From: Desulfobacterales bacterium
Lineage (GTDB): Bacteria; Desulfobacterota; Desulfobacteria; Desulfobacterales; JAAELO01
Length of the DNA: 36,503 nt
Assembly: GCA_024226555.1 (NCBI GenBank)
Contig: JAAELO010000842.1
Coordinates: 1-36,503, forward strand
Reading direction: 5' to 3'
The notes under the pieces were generated by a model, which worked only from the letters and a program-made list of their open reading frames with translations, was not told the DNA's origin and did no database searches. This document shows positions 16,444 to 24,618 of this stretch, piece by piece (the stretch's first letter is position 1; each line of letters opens with the position of its first letter). The translations under genes were made by a program, and so were the position numbers.

Positions 16444-16629
16444 GGAATCTCTAATAACTGCCCTTTTGTCAGAATTACTGTGTTACGAGAAAAAAATAAC
16501 TGTAAACTTTATAAAATAAAATCTTTTTATAAACGAATCTGCTCGTTACATTTTTCTCAAGCCTTGTATCTTATAAAATTGGAAATATTATAAGAGTTTC
16601 AACCAAAATTCTAATTTTTAGAGGTTCCC
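16444..16629 (+). repeat. MITE-like element, copy F
   Basis: GGAATCTCTAATAACTG at the left and CTAATTTTTAGAGGTTCCC at the right, 186 bp. Internally nearly the same as copy A: a TTTATAAAAT/TTTTATAAA pair, a CTCGTTACATTTTTCTCAAGCC core, and the stem CTTATAAAATT/(A)ATATTATAAG near 16569-16593. Flanking tetramers TCCA and TCTA differ by one base, so a target duplication is only possible. It lies between the start of the hydrolase gene and the dcw promoter region. Confidence 0.83.
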
Positions 16630-17005
16630 TCTAATTATTTTTCAAAAATATTCTCATTTATTCACTTGAATGTCCAATTTAAAAGTAAAGAGTGGCATAA
16701 AAATGTCAGATTGGGAATATCCTCCACATTTGGATAAAGGCATGGGGTCATTAAATTCGAATCAACTCTGTTTTCTGGCAAAATTGAAGTGGTGAAGATC
16801 AAAAACAATCGTGTTTTTTTATAGCTCCACGATGCTCCACTTTATAAAAACGAACCAAGATTGAAAAATAAATCATAAAACCAAGAGAATAGAAGATCCA
16901 GAGGTTTTACTGTTGGATTGATTGTTTATAGGGATTTGTGAAATTGGTAAGCTGGTCAGTATTGCATTATAAGGCTTTTATTATAATTAAGATGCTGTTT
17001 TACAC
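16630..17005. other. Gene-less region upstream of the dcw promoter
   Basis: About 375 bp between repeat copy F and the dcw promoter. I see only a weak 30-codon frame (16703-16795) without a good ribosome binding site and a MraZ-box-like inverted repeat unit at 16824-16843. No RNA gene or terminator was recognised. Confidence 0.5.
16824..16843 (-). promoter_or_regulatory. mraZ: Possible distal MraZ-type box, inverted
   Basis: Read on the minus strand the sequence is AAAGTGGAGC followed by ATCGTGGAGC: two GTGG units with exactly 10-bp period, like the proximal operator at 17041-17060 but in opposite orientation. It lies about 200 bp upstream. It may be a second MraZ binding site, or chance. 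Confidence 0.35.
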
Positions 17006-17033
17006 TTGACACTTCTGTAAAACACTTTAAAAT
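17006..17033 (+). promoter_or_regulatory. Promoter of the dcw cluster
   Basis: Perfect -35 TTGACA (17006-17011), 16-nt spacer, -10 TAAAAT (17028-17033). The predicted start falls near 17040, directly before the tandem GTGG repeats. It is the only strong promoter-like sequence seen ahead of mraZ. Confidence 0.6.
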
Positions 17034-17040
17034 TGTATAA

Positions 17041-17060
17041 AAAGTGGATTAAAGTGGTTT
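17041..17060 (+). promoter_or_regulatory. mraZ: MraZ operator (tandem AAAGTGG repeats)
   Basis: Two direct 10-bp repeats, AAAGTGGATT and AAAGTGGTTT, lie between the predicted transcription start and the mraZ ribosome binding site. MraZ proteins are known to bind short GTGG/TGGGA repeats with 10-bp period in front of their own gene, so this is probably the autoregulatory site. Confidence 0.65.
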
Positions 17061-17081
17061 GCTTTTAAAAGGAGTGAGAAA

Positions 17082-17528
17082 ATGTTCAGGGGAGTTTCGT
17101 TTCATACTATAGATCAAAAAGGGCGGGTTATTATCCCTGCGAGATTCCGTGGTCTCATCAAAGATGGCGGTGGTGACGGGATTATGCTTGCGACTATGGA
17201 TAAATGTCTTTTTGGTTATACCTATGATTACTGGAACATTATTGAACAAAATGTCCTTTCCATAAGTAATAAAGATGAAAGATACAGAAGGCTCAGGCGT
17301 GTTTTTATAGGCGGGGCTTTTGATTGTTCCTGCGATAAGCAGTACAGAATATTAATACCGCCCTCACTAAGGGATTATGCTGAACTTGAAAAAGAGATTG
17401 TTCTTGTAGGTGTCCTGAAATCCTTTGAGGTCTGGTCCCGGGAAAAATGGGATATGGAAAATGATAAAATGAAGGATGATTTGATTGATGAGGATGTTTT
17501 AAAAGAGATATCCAAGTTAGGATTGTAA
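17082..17528 (+). CDS. mraZ: Transcriptional regulator MraZ
   Basis: First gene of the division and cell-wall cluster. MraZ is a ring-forming DNA-binding protein built from two SpoVT/AbrB-like halves. Both half-motifs are present: DQKGRVIIPARFR (residues 10-22) and DKQYRILIPPSLR in the second half. At 148 aa it is typical in length. AAGGAG at 69-74 of the 17000 block precedes the ATG by 7 nt. The upstream GTGG repeats suggest that it controls its own operon, usually as a repressor. rsmH starts 1 nt after its stop codon, indicating tight co-translation. Confidence 0.96.
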   Translation: MFRGVSFHTIDQKGRVIIPARFRGLIKDGGGDGIMLATMDKCLFGYTYDYWNIIEQNVLSISNKDERYRRLRRVFIGGAFDCSCDKQYRILIPPSLRDYAELEKEIVLVGVLKSFEVWSREKWDMENDKMKDDLIDEDVLKEISKLGL

Positions 17529-17529
17529 A

Positions 17530-18468
17530 ATGGGATACAAACATATATCTGCGATGCCGGATGAAGTACTTCATTATCTGGATCTACGACCTGGGAAAAT
17601 ATACGTTGATGGAACATTGGGTGGCTGTGGACATTCAAAAGCAATATTAGAAAAGATTGGTCCTGATGGAAGACTTATTGGAATTGATCAGGATATCGAT
17701 TCTATTGAAAATGCAAAAGATGTTCTAAGTGCGTATAAAGAACGAGTAACTCTTGTTCACGATAATTTTGCTAATTTACCAGATATTCTTTCGGGTTTGA
17801 ATATTGAAGCTGTGGATGGAATTCTTATAGATATTGGACTTTCACAGCACCAGCTTTCTGGAAGTGGACGAGGTTTTAGCTTCCAAAAAGATGAGCCATT
17901 AGACATGAGGATGGACATAAAAGCTGAGCATACAGCTGAATATCTTGTTAATGTTTTAAGTGAAAAAGAACTTGTTGAAATTTTTTTCAAATATGGGGAA
18001 GAAAAATTCTCAAGACGAATTGCAAAAAATATAGTTATAAGGAGAAAAGAGAAGGCAATTAAAACAAGTATCGATCTTGCTGAAATTGTAACTGCATCTA
18101 TTCCTGTTAAAAATAGAATGAAACAGAAAATTCATCCTGCAACCAGAATATTTCAAGCGATTAGAATTGCTGTAAATAAAGAACTTGAAAGGCTTGAAAC
18201 TTTTATGGATAGCTTTCATGAACTCTTAAATACTGATGGCAGACTATGTGTTTTAACTTTTCACTCACTTGAAGACAGAATTGTTAAAAAGAAGATCAAA
18301 GAACTTGAGATTGATTGTATCTGCCCAAAAGATTTTCCAAAGTGTGTTTGTGATGAAAAGAGAATCGTTAAATCGTTAACCAGAAGAGTTGTAATACCAG
18401 GCAAAAAGGAAATTAACGATAACCCTATGGCAAGAAGTACAAAACTAAGAGCAGCTGTCAAACTGTGA
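17530..18468 (+). CDS. rsmH: 16S rRNA (cytosine-1402-N4)-methyltransferase RsmH (MraW)
   Basis: Uses S-adenosylmethionine to methylate N4 of C1402 in the ribosomal P site. The AdoMet-binding loop YVDGTLGGCGHSKAIL (about residues 25-40), the D-containing IGIDQDIDSI strand, and IDIGLSQHQLSGSGRGFSFQ are all conserved. So are the substrate-side motifs HPATRIFQAIRIAVNKEL and LTFHSLEDRIVK. Cysteines in CICPKDFPKCVCD near the C-terminus are typical of the family. 312 aa, normal length. It follows mraZ by 1 nt, the standard order. Confidence 0.97.
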   Translation: MGYKHISAMPDEVLHYLDLRPGKIYVDGTLGGCGHSKAILEKIGPDGRLIGIDQDIDSIENAKDVLSAYKERVTLVHDNFANLPDILSGLNIEAVDGILIDIGLSQHQLSGSGRGFSFQKDEPLDMRMDIKAEHTAEYLVNVLSEKELVEIFFKYGEEKFSRRIAKNIVIRRKEKAIKTSIDLAEIVTASIPVKNRMKQKIHPATRIFQAIRIAVNKELERLETFMDSFHELLNTDGRLCVLTFHSLEDRIVKKKIKELEIDCICPKDFPKCVCDEKRIVKSLTRRVVIPGKKEINDNPMARSTKLRAAVKL

Positions 18469-18486
18469 AGCTAATGAGGAAGTGAT

Positions 18487-18786
18487 TTGTATTCAAAAGT
18501 TATTAAAAAATCTGAATTAAGCAGTAAACAGATAAAAATACTGTTTATTTTTCTTGTTTTTTTTATAGCTGAACTTTTCATATTTACATGGGTTCGAACA
18601 CAATGCATCGAAACAGGGTACAAAATATCAAGGTTAAATGCAGAAAATAAAAAAATAACAGATTTAAGAGATTCTCTTCAGGTTAAGAAAAATCAATATA
18701 AATCACCTGAAAGAATTGCATTAATTGCAGAAAAATATGGCGATATGGTTATGCCAAGTCAGGAACAAATAATCTTATTAGAGTAG
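18487..18786 (+). CDS. ftsL: Cell division protein FtsL
   Basis: Small bitopic division protein, 99 aa. It has a short cytoplasmic lysine-rich N-terminus, one transmembrane helix (about residues 17-35) and a periplasmic coiled coil starting YKISRLNAENKKITDLRDSLQ. The tail (AEKYGDMVMPSQEQIILLE) fits the FtsL/FtsB class, which links to FtsQ and FtsB and recruits FtsW/FtsI. The start is TTG, with GAGGAAG just upstream at 18476-18482; no ATG exists nearby. Identification rests on topology and on its place between rsmH and ftsI, since primary sequence is poorly conserved in this family. Confidence 0.85.
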   Translation: MYSKVIKKSELSSKQIKILFIFLVFFIAELFIFTWVRTQCIETGYKISRLNAENKKITDLRDSLQVKKNQYKSPERIALIAEKYGDMVMPSQEQIILLE

Positions 18787-18790
18787 GAAG

Positions 18791-20527
18791 ATGTTTAAAA
18801 ACAGAGATAAAAGCAGTGATACAGATCGTTTTATAAAGTTTAGAATAACCCTTATTGGTATTCTTTTTACTTTCTGTTTTTTTATTGTTGCGATCAAGGC
18901 AATTGATGTTCAGTGCTTTAAAGGAGAGTGGTTAACAAAGAGAGCTATTAAGCAATTTAAAAAATCGTTTACTGTAAAAGGTAAAAGAGGAGCTATTTTA
19001 GACTCAAGTGGGATGGAATTAGCAGTAAGTCTGGAGTCTCAATCTGTAGCCATAAACCCTACTAAAATTGAAAATAAACAGGAAATAACAAAACTACTTT
19101 CAAAAATTTTAAAATTAAACAGAAAGTCACTGTTTAAAAAAATCTCTTCTGATAGCTCTTTCGTGTGGGTTAAAAGAAAAGTCACCCCTGAAGAGGAAGA
19201 AAAGGTAAAAAAAATAGATCACAAAGGTGTATTTTTTATTCCGGAATACAAAAGGTTTTATCCTAACAGAACCCTTGCTGCACAGTTGATAGGTTTTTCA
19301 GGTTTAGATGGTACTGGTCTGGAGGGGCTTGAATACAAGTATAATACTTTGCTTAATGGTGCTGATACCAGTGTAACAGTGATAAAGGATGCCCTTGGTA
19401 GAAGGCTACACACTTTTGATAATAAAAAAATAGAGAATCATGGGAACAGTATTAAGCTAACTCTTGATAGTAGAGTTCAGTATGTAGCTGAAAAAGCACT
19501 AAAGGAGAGTGCTGAAAAATTTGATGCTGAATCTGGTATGGCAATAGCTATGAATCCTTCAACAGGTGAAATCTTAGCTCTTGCTCATTTTCCTGAGTTT
19601 GATCCAAACAGGCCGGTTAAAAGGTCTAAAAGGTTTATGCTTAGAAACAGGGCTGTTACAGATCCCTTTGAACCTGGTTCAACCATGAAAGTTTTTTTGG
19701 CATCTACAGCTATAGATACAGGTATAAGTACATCTGAAAGTAAGTATTATTGTGAAAATGGTTCTTATAAAATAGGAAAAAATACTGTAACTGATACGCA
19801 TCCCCATGAATGGCTGACACTTCAGCAGGTAGTCCAGTCTTCAAGTAACATTGGTGCTGTTAAAATCTCAGAAGAAACAGGTAAGGAAGTGTTATACAAA
19901 TCACTGAGAAAATTTGGATTTGGTTATAAAACAAGAGTGGATTTTCCAGGTGAGACATCTGGAATATTATCGAATTATAGGAGATGGGCAGATATAGATG
20001 CCGGTAATATAGCTTTTGGTCAGGGTGTTGCAGTATCAGCAATTCAATTAATTACTGCTGTGAGCGCAATTGCAAATGGTGGAAAGCTTATGAAGCCATA
20101 TATCGTTTCAGAAGTATTGAATGCCGAAGGTAAGGTTATTAGAAAAACAAAGCCAACTGTTGTAAGAGAAAGTATTTCTAAAAAAACGGCTGATGATATT
20201 AAAGATATAATGGCAACAGTCGTTGCAGATGGTGGAACCGGTAAAAAAGCCGCTTTGAGAGGCTATACCGTTTGTGGGAAAACCGGTACCGCACAGAAAC
20301 TTGAAAGTGATGGAACTTATTCAAAAAAGAAATATATAGCATCTTTTCTTGGATTTGCTCCTCTTGAAAATCCAAAAATAGCAGTGCTTGTTGTAATTGA
20401 TGAACCAAAACTGCAATATTACGGGAGTCAGGTTGCAGCACCAGCTTTTAAAAGAATAACACTGGCAACTTTAAATTATCTTAAAGTGTTGCCAACAAAT
20501 GAAATAAATGTTGCAGGGAGAAAATAG
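18791..20527 (+). CDS. ftsI: Septal peptidoglycan transpeptidase FtsI (PBP3, class B PBP)
   Basis: Cross-links septal peptidoglycan as the partner of FtsW. The 578-aa protein has a single N-terminal membrane anchor (about residues 16-36) and a PBP dimerisation region (RGAILDSSGMELAVS from about 66). The transpeptidase domain has all three catalytic motifs: STMK (S297, K300), SSN (351-353) and KTGT (497-500). There is no C-terminal PASTA domain, unlike Spo-type PBPs of Gram-positives. The stop codon overlaps the GTG start of murE (TAGTG), so the two genes are translationally coupled. Confidence 0.96.
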   Translation: MFKNRDKSSDTDRFIKFRITLIGILFTFCFFIVAIKAIDVQCFKGEWLTKRAIKQFKKSFTVKGKRGAILDSSGMELAVSLESQSVAINPTKIENKQEITKLLSKILKLNRKSLFKKISSDSSFVWVKRKVTPEEEEKVKKIDHKGVFFIPEYKRFYPNRTLAAQLIGFSGLDGTGLEGLEYKYNTLLNGADTSVTVIKDALGRRLHTFDNKKIENHGNSIKLTLDSRVQYVAEKALKESAEKFDAESGMAIAMNPSTGEILALAHFPEFDPNRPVKRSKRFMLRNRAVTDPFEPGSTMKVFLASTAIDTGISTSESKYYCENGSYKIGKNTVTDTHPHEWLTLQQVVQSSSNIGAVKISEETGKEVLYKSLRKFGFGYKTRVDFPGETSGILSNYRRWADIDAGNIAFGQGVAVSAIQLITAVSAIANGGKLMKPYIVSEVLNAEGKVIRKTKPTVVRESISKKTADDIKDIMATVVADGGTGKKAALRGYTVCGKTGTAQKLESDGTYSKKKYIASFLGFAPLENPKIAVLVVIDEPKLQYYGSQVAAPAFKRITLATLNYLKVLPTNEINVAGRK

Positions 20528-22047
20528 TGAAACTTTCCCATATCCTTAAAGAACTTACATTTGAAAAGATCATCGAACCTATTGGTTTTGATCCGGATAT
20601 GGAAGTCAAGTCAATCCATTTTGATACAAGGGATGTAGAAAATGGTGGTCTTTTTGTTGCTGTGAAGGGGCTTATTGCAGATGGTCATGATTATATAGAA
20701 GCTGCTGTTGAAAAAGGAGCTTCTGTTATAATTTCTGAAAAAGAGATCAAAAAAGAGATTTTAAAAGATTCTGTACTAATACTTTCTAAAAATACAAGGA
20801 AGTCATTATCTAAGGTTTCAGATCTTTTTTATGGAAAACCTTCAGAAAAGTTATGTTTAATAGGAATTACAGGTACAAATGGAAAAACAACTGTCACCTA
20901 TATGATTGAAAGTATTTTAGACAGAGCAGGAATTAAATCAGGAGTAATTGGAACCGTAAATTACAGATATAATGGTAAAATATTTTCAAATCCCAGAACA
21001 ACTCCAGAGTCCTGTGATCTTCAAAGGATACTTTCTGAAATGAAAGATGATGGAGTTACACATGTGATTATGGAGGTATCATCTCACGCATTGGACCTGA
21101 ACAGAGTTGACGATGCAAGGTTCGATATCGCTGTATTTACAAATTTAAGTCAGGATCATCTTGATTTTCATAGTGATATGAAATCTTATTTTCAAAGTAA
21201 AAAAAGATTATTTAATGACCTTTTGCAAAAAAGCGGAAAAAAAACAGGCGCAGTGATTAATTGCATATTTGATGAAGGTAAGGAGATTTATAAAGAACTT
21301 TCTGAATATGATACATTTTTAATATCAACAGGTACTACAGATGGATTAAAACTTTATGCGGAATCTGTTGAGATGAATATTGATGGCATAGTGTGTAAAA
21401 TCAGATCTGAAAAAGGTGATTTTGATCTGAAAACATCAGCAGTTGGAAAGCATAACCTTGAAAATCTGTTAGGTGCTGCAGGTGTAGGAATTATGCTTAA
21501 TTTACCACTTAAAGATATTCAAAAAGGTATGGAAGAGTTTGTGGTTCCGGGCAGGCTTCAAAGAGTAAAGGAGGGTAGGAATGTGTTTGTGGATTATGCC
21601 CATACTCCAGATGCTCTTGAAAACGTTCTTCTCACTCTTAAAAATTTATGTGAAGGTCGTCTGATAACAATTTTTGGTTGCGGTGGAGATAGAGACAAAT
21701 CTAAAAGACCAATAATGGGAAAAATTGCATGTAAATACAGTGATATTTCACTTATTACATCTGATAACCCGAGAACTGAAGACCCTGATGCTATAATTGC
21801 TGATATTGTTGAAGGTGTAAAAGAAAGTGATGCCAGGAAAATTGATATTGATATAGATGAAATCAATTCATTAGATAAAGTTTATTATATTGACGCTGAT
21901 AGAAAAAGATCCATTGAAAAAGGTATAAAAGTATCAAAACAAACAGATATTGTCCTTATAGCTGGAAAAGGGCATGAAAATTATCAGGAGATAGGAAAAG
22001 AAAGATTCCCGTTTGATGATAGTATAATTGCAAAGGATCTAATGTAA
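20527..22047 (+). CDS. murE: UDP-MurNAc-L-Ala-D-Glu:meso-diaminopimelate ligase MurE
   Basis: Cytoplasmic ATP-dependent ligase that adds the third residue to the peptidoglycan stem peptide. 506 aa with the three Mur-ligase domains: N-terminal uridine-binding (SIHFDTRDVENGGLFVAVKG), central ATPase with GTNGKTT at 116-122, and C-terminal domain. DNPR at 413-416 is the motif that selects meso-diaminopimelate over lysine, so the wall is of the mDAP type. GTG start overlapping the ftsI stop; murF begins 1 nt after its own stop. Confidence 0.96.
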   Translation: MKLSHILKELTFEKIIEPIGFDPDMEVKSIHFDTRDVENGGLFVAVKGLIADGHDYIEAAVEKGASVIISEKEIKKEILKDSVLILSKNTRKSLSKVSDLFYGKPSEKLCLIGITGTNGKTTVTYMIESILDRAGIKSGVIGTVNYRYNGKIFSNPRTTPESCDLQRILSEMKDDGVTHVIMEVSSHALDLNRVDDARFDIAVFTNLSQDHLDFHSDMKSYFQSKKRLFNDLLQKSGKKTGAVINCIFDEGKEIYKELSEYDTFLISTGTTDGLKLYAESVEMNIDGIVCKIRSEKGDFDLKTSAVGKHNLENLLGAAGVGIMLNLPLKDIQKGMEEFVVPGRLQRVKEGRNVFVDYAHTPDALENVLLTLKNLCEGRLITIFGCGGDRDKSKRPIMGKIACKYSDISLITSDNPRTEDPDAIIADIVEGVKESDARKIDIDIDEINSLDKVYYIDADRKRSIEKGIKVSKQTDIVLIAGKGHENYQEIGKERFPFDDSIIAKDLM

Positions 22048-22048
22048 A

Positions 22049-23482
22049 ATGAAAAAAAGGTACGAACCAATTGGCTGGAAATACAGCACTATTCTTGAAG
22101 CAACAGAAGGTGTACTTATTTGCGGAAAGGATGATAGCAATTATAAAGGTATATCAATTGACACGAGAACAATAGAAAAGGGTGAGGTTTTTTTAGCAAT
22201 AAAAGGTGAAAATTTTGATGGTCACAATTTTATAAATAAAGCCATTGAGAGTGGAGTAAAGTGCATCCTGATAAATTCAGACAGAATAAATGAGGTAATC
22301 AAAACTGATTTTGCAAAATATGGTACTTGCATTGCTGTTAATAATACAGTTGAAGCATTGGGGAAATTAGCACATTTTAAAAGATTAAGGTCTAAAGCTG
22401 ATGTTTTAGCGATTACTGGTTCTAATGGGAAAACCACAACAAAGGAATTGACCAAAGCAGTATTCAGTGAAGATTTTAAAACACATTATACAACTGGTAA
22501 TCTTAATAATGAGATAGGTCTTCCGTTAACACTTCTTGATTTAAGTCCACAACATGAATGGGCCGTAGTTGAGATGGGTATGAATCATTCTGGTGAAATT
22601 CATAATCTTTCAATGATTGCAAAGCCGGATATTGGAATAATAACTAACGTTGGACCAGCTCATATTGAAGGTCTTGGTTCCTTAAGAAATATATTAAATG
22701 CAAAAGCTGAGATCATTGATGGAATTAAAAGAAAAGGTAAACTCATACTAAACGCCGACGATGAAAAAGTAATACGTTTAAGAAAAAAGGCGGAAGATAA
22801 TGATATTGAAGTAATCACATTTGGTAGATCCAAAAATGCAGATATAAGAGCCAAAGGTCTTCAGCTTGGTAAAAATGGAATGAACTTTTCTGTATTATTT
22901 AAAGGTGAAGAAATTTTAATGGAACTTCCGATATATGGAAAACATATGGTTTCAAATGTCCTTGCAGCATGTGCAGCAGGTTATTGTGCAGGGATGTCAC
23001 CAACAGCCATCAGAAAAGGTCTTAAAAAATTTAAACCAGCTGTTGGCAGATTTAATATTGAAGAGACAGATATTGGTTTCAATGTAATTAACGATACTTA
23101 TAATGCAAATCCTGCATCAATGGAGGCAGCATTAAACACATTAAAGCTTTTGAAAAAAAAGGAAAGAGGAATTGCAATTCTTGCTGATATGCTTGAACTC
23201 GGTGATTCATCTGAAGATCTACACAAAAGTGTTGGTGAGATGGTAGCTAACAAAGGAATTGAAAAACTATATGTTACCGGAACCTTTGCTAAAAGCATTA
23301 TAAAAGGGGCAGTATCTAACGGATTGCCTGATAGCGATATTTTTGAAGGAACAAAAGAAGAAATTATCGAAAATTTAAAAGAAATTGTTGATCGGGACGA
23401 CTGGTTACTTGTAAAAGGTTCAAGATCCATGAAAATGGAAGAGGTCACAAAAGCGATTATGAACCATGGAAACAGTGATTGA
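22049..23482 (+). CDS. murF: UDP-MurNAc-tripeptide:D-Ala-D-Ala ligase MurF
   Basis: Adds D-alanyl-D-alanine to complete the UDP-MurNAc pentapeptide. 477 aa; N-terminal domain with SIDTRTIEKGEVFLAIKGENFDGH, ATP-binding loop ITGSNGKTTTKEL, the NNEIGLPLTLL segment typical of MurF, EMGMNHSGEI, and the C-terminal NDTYNANPASMEAAL motif. All are canonical. It is separated by 1 nt from murE and 51 nt from mraY. No frame disruption. Confidence 0.96.
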   Translation: MKKRYEPIGWKYSTILEATEGVLICGKDDSNYKGISIDTRTIEKGEVFLAIKGENFDGHNFINKAIESGVKCILINSDRINEVIKTDFAKYGTCIAVNNTVEALGKLAHFKRLRSKADVLAITGSNGKTTTKELTKAVFSEDFKTHYTTGNLNNEIGLPLTLLDLSPQHEWAVVEMGMNHSGEIHNLSMIAKPDIGIITNVGPAHIEGLGSLRNILNAKAEIIDGIKRKGKLILNADDEKVIRLRKKAEDNDIEVITFGRSKNADIRAKGLQLGKNGMNFSVLFKGEEILMELPIYGKHMVSNVLAACAAGYCAGMSPTAIRKGLKKFKPAVGRFNIEETDIGFNVINDTYNANPASMEAALNTLKLLKKKERGIAILADMLELGDSSEDLHKSVGEMVANKGIEKLYVTGTFAKSIIKGAVSNGLPDSDIFEGTKEEIIENLKEIVDRDDWLLVKGSRSMKMEEVTKAIMNHGNSD

Positions 23483-23533
23483 GTTGACCTTTGAAAACAC
23501 TGTATTTCATACATTTAAGGATTTTATAGTTTT

Positions 23534-24613
23534 ATGTTTAAAAATTTAATTTATCCATTACATGAGTATTTAACGTTTCTGAATATATTTCAATACATAA
23601 CTTTCAGAACGATTTATGCAACTCTTACAGCATTTTTAATCTGTCTTTTACTTGGACCAAAAGTAATAAAGATGCTCAGCAAAATGCAGGTTGGACAATA
23701 TATCAGAGATGATGGGCCGGAATCTCATTTTAATAAAGCAGGTACACCCACAATGGGTGGTGTAATGATTATATTTTCAATTGTTGTAACCATTTTGATC
23801 TGGGCAGATCTCACTAATCCAAATATCTGGATTTCGATTTGGGTAACATTAAGTTTTGGATTAGTCGGTTTTATTGATGATTATATGATGCAGGTTAAAA
23901 AGAAGAGTAAAGGTTTAAGTGCCGTAGGAAAATTTATCCTTCTTTTTGTAATAGCATTAATAACAGGTATTATGGTTTATAATACTCCTGGGTTTTCTAC
24001 AGAGGTAATAGTTCCGTTTTTTAAAAATGTAAAACCTGATTTTGGGATTTTTTATATTCTTTTTGCAGCTGTCGTTATTACCGGAACTTCAAACGCAGTA
24101 AATTTAACAGATGGTTTGGATGGTCTTGCAATAGGACCTGTTGTGATAGTAGCAGTTACATATATGGTTTTTTCATATGTTACCGGGCATTTAGAAATGG
24201 CGAAACATCTTGATATCACACATATTAAGCTATGTGGAGAAATGACTGTTGTGTGCGGAGCGCTGGCCGGAGCCGGAATGGGATTTTTATGGTTTAACTC
24301 TTATCCTGCACAGGTATTTATGGGAGATGTGGGGTCTCTATCACTGGGTGGACTCATTGGTACAATAGCTGTGATAACAAAACAGGAAATTCTTCTTGTT
24401 ATTGCAGGTGGATTATTTGTGATGGAGGCTCTTTCAGTTATTTTTCAGGTTGGTTATTTTAAGATCACTAAAGGTAAGAGAATTTTCAGAATGGCACCAC
24501 TCCATCATCACTTTGAACTAAAGGGGTGGCCTGAACCAAAAGTAATAATCAGGTTTTGGATTGTTGCGATTACTTTAGCTCTGATTTCATTGAGTACTTT
24601 AAAAATTAGGTAG
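23534..24613 (+). CDS. mraY: Phospho-MurNAc-pentapeptide translocase MraY
   Basis: Integral membrane enzyme that transfers phospho-MurNAc-pentapeptide to undecaprenyl phosphate, forming lipid I. 359 aa, about ten transmembrane helices. Diagnostic motifs are GTPTMGGVMI, the aspartate-rich FIDDYMMQVKKKSKGL, NAVNLTDGLDGLA and the C-terminal APLHHHFELKGWPE histidine loop. Length and all catalytic aspartates are as expected. It lies 51 nt after murF and 5 nt before murD. Confidence 0.97.
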   Translation: MFKNLIYPLHEYLTFLNIFQYITFRTIYATLTAFLICLLLGPKVIKMLSKMQVGQYIRDDGPESHFNKAGTPTMGGVMIIFSIVVTILIWADLTNPNIWISIWVTLSFGLVGFIDDYMMQVKKKSKGLSAVGKFILLFVIALITGIMVYNTPGFSTEVIVPFFKNVKPDFGIFYILFAAVVITGTSNAVNLTDGLDGLAIGPVVIVAVTYMVFSYVTGHLEMAKHLDITHIKLCGEMTVVCGALAGAGMGFLWFNSYPAQVFMGDVGSLSLGGLIGTIAVITKQEILLVIAGGLFVMEALSVIFQVGYFKITKGKRIFRMAPLHHHFELKGWPEPKVIIRFWIVAITLALISLSTLKIR

Positions 24614-24618
24614 AAACA

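Noticed and set aside
35-16629. Possibility that the repeats are CRISPR arrays
   Set aside because: Copies are dispersed singly kilobases apart, 130-205 bp long, with inverted ends; there is no repeat-spacer periodicity and no cas gene.
16703-16795. 30-codon plus-strand frame upstream of mraZ
   Set aside because: No good ribosome binding site, no similarity recognised, and such frames are expected by chance at this length.
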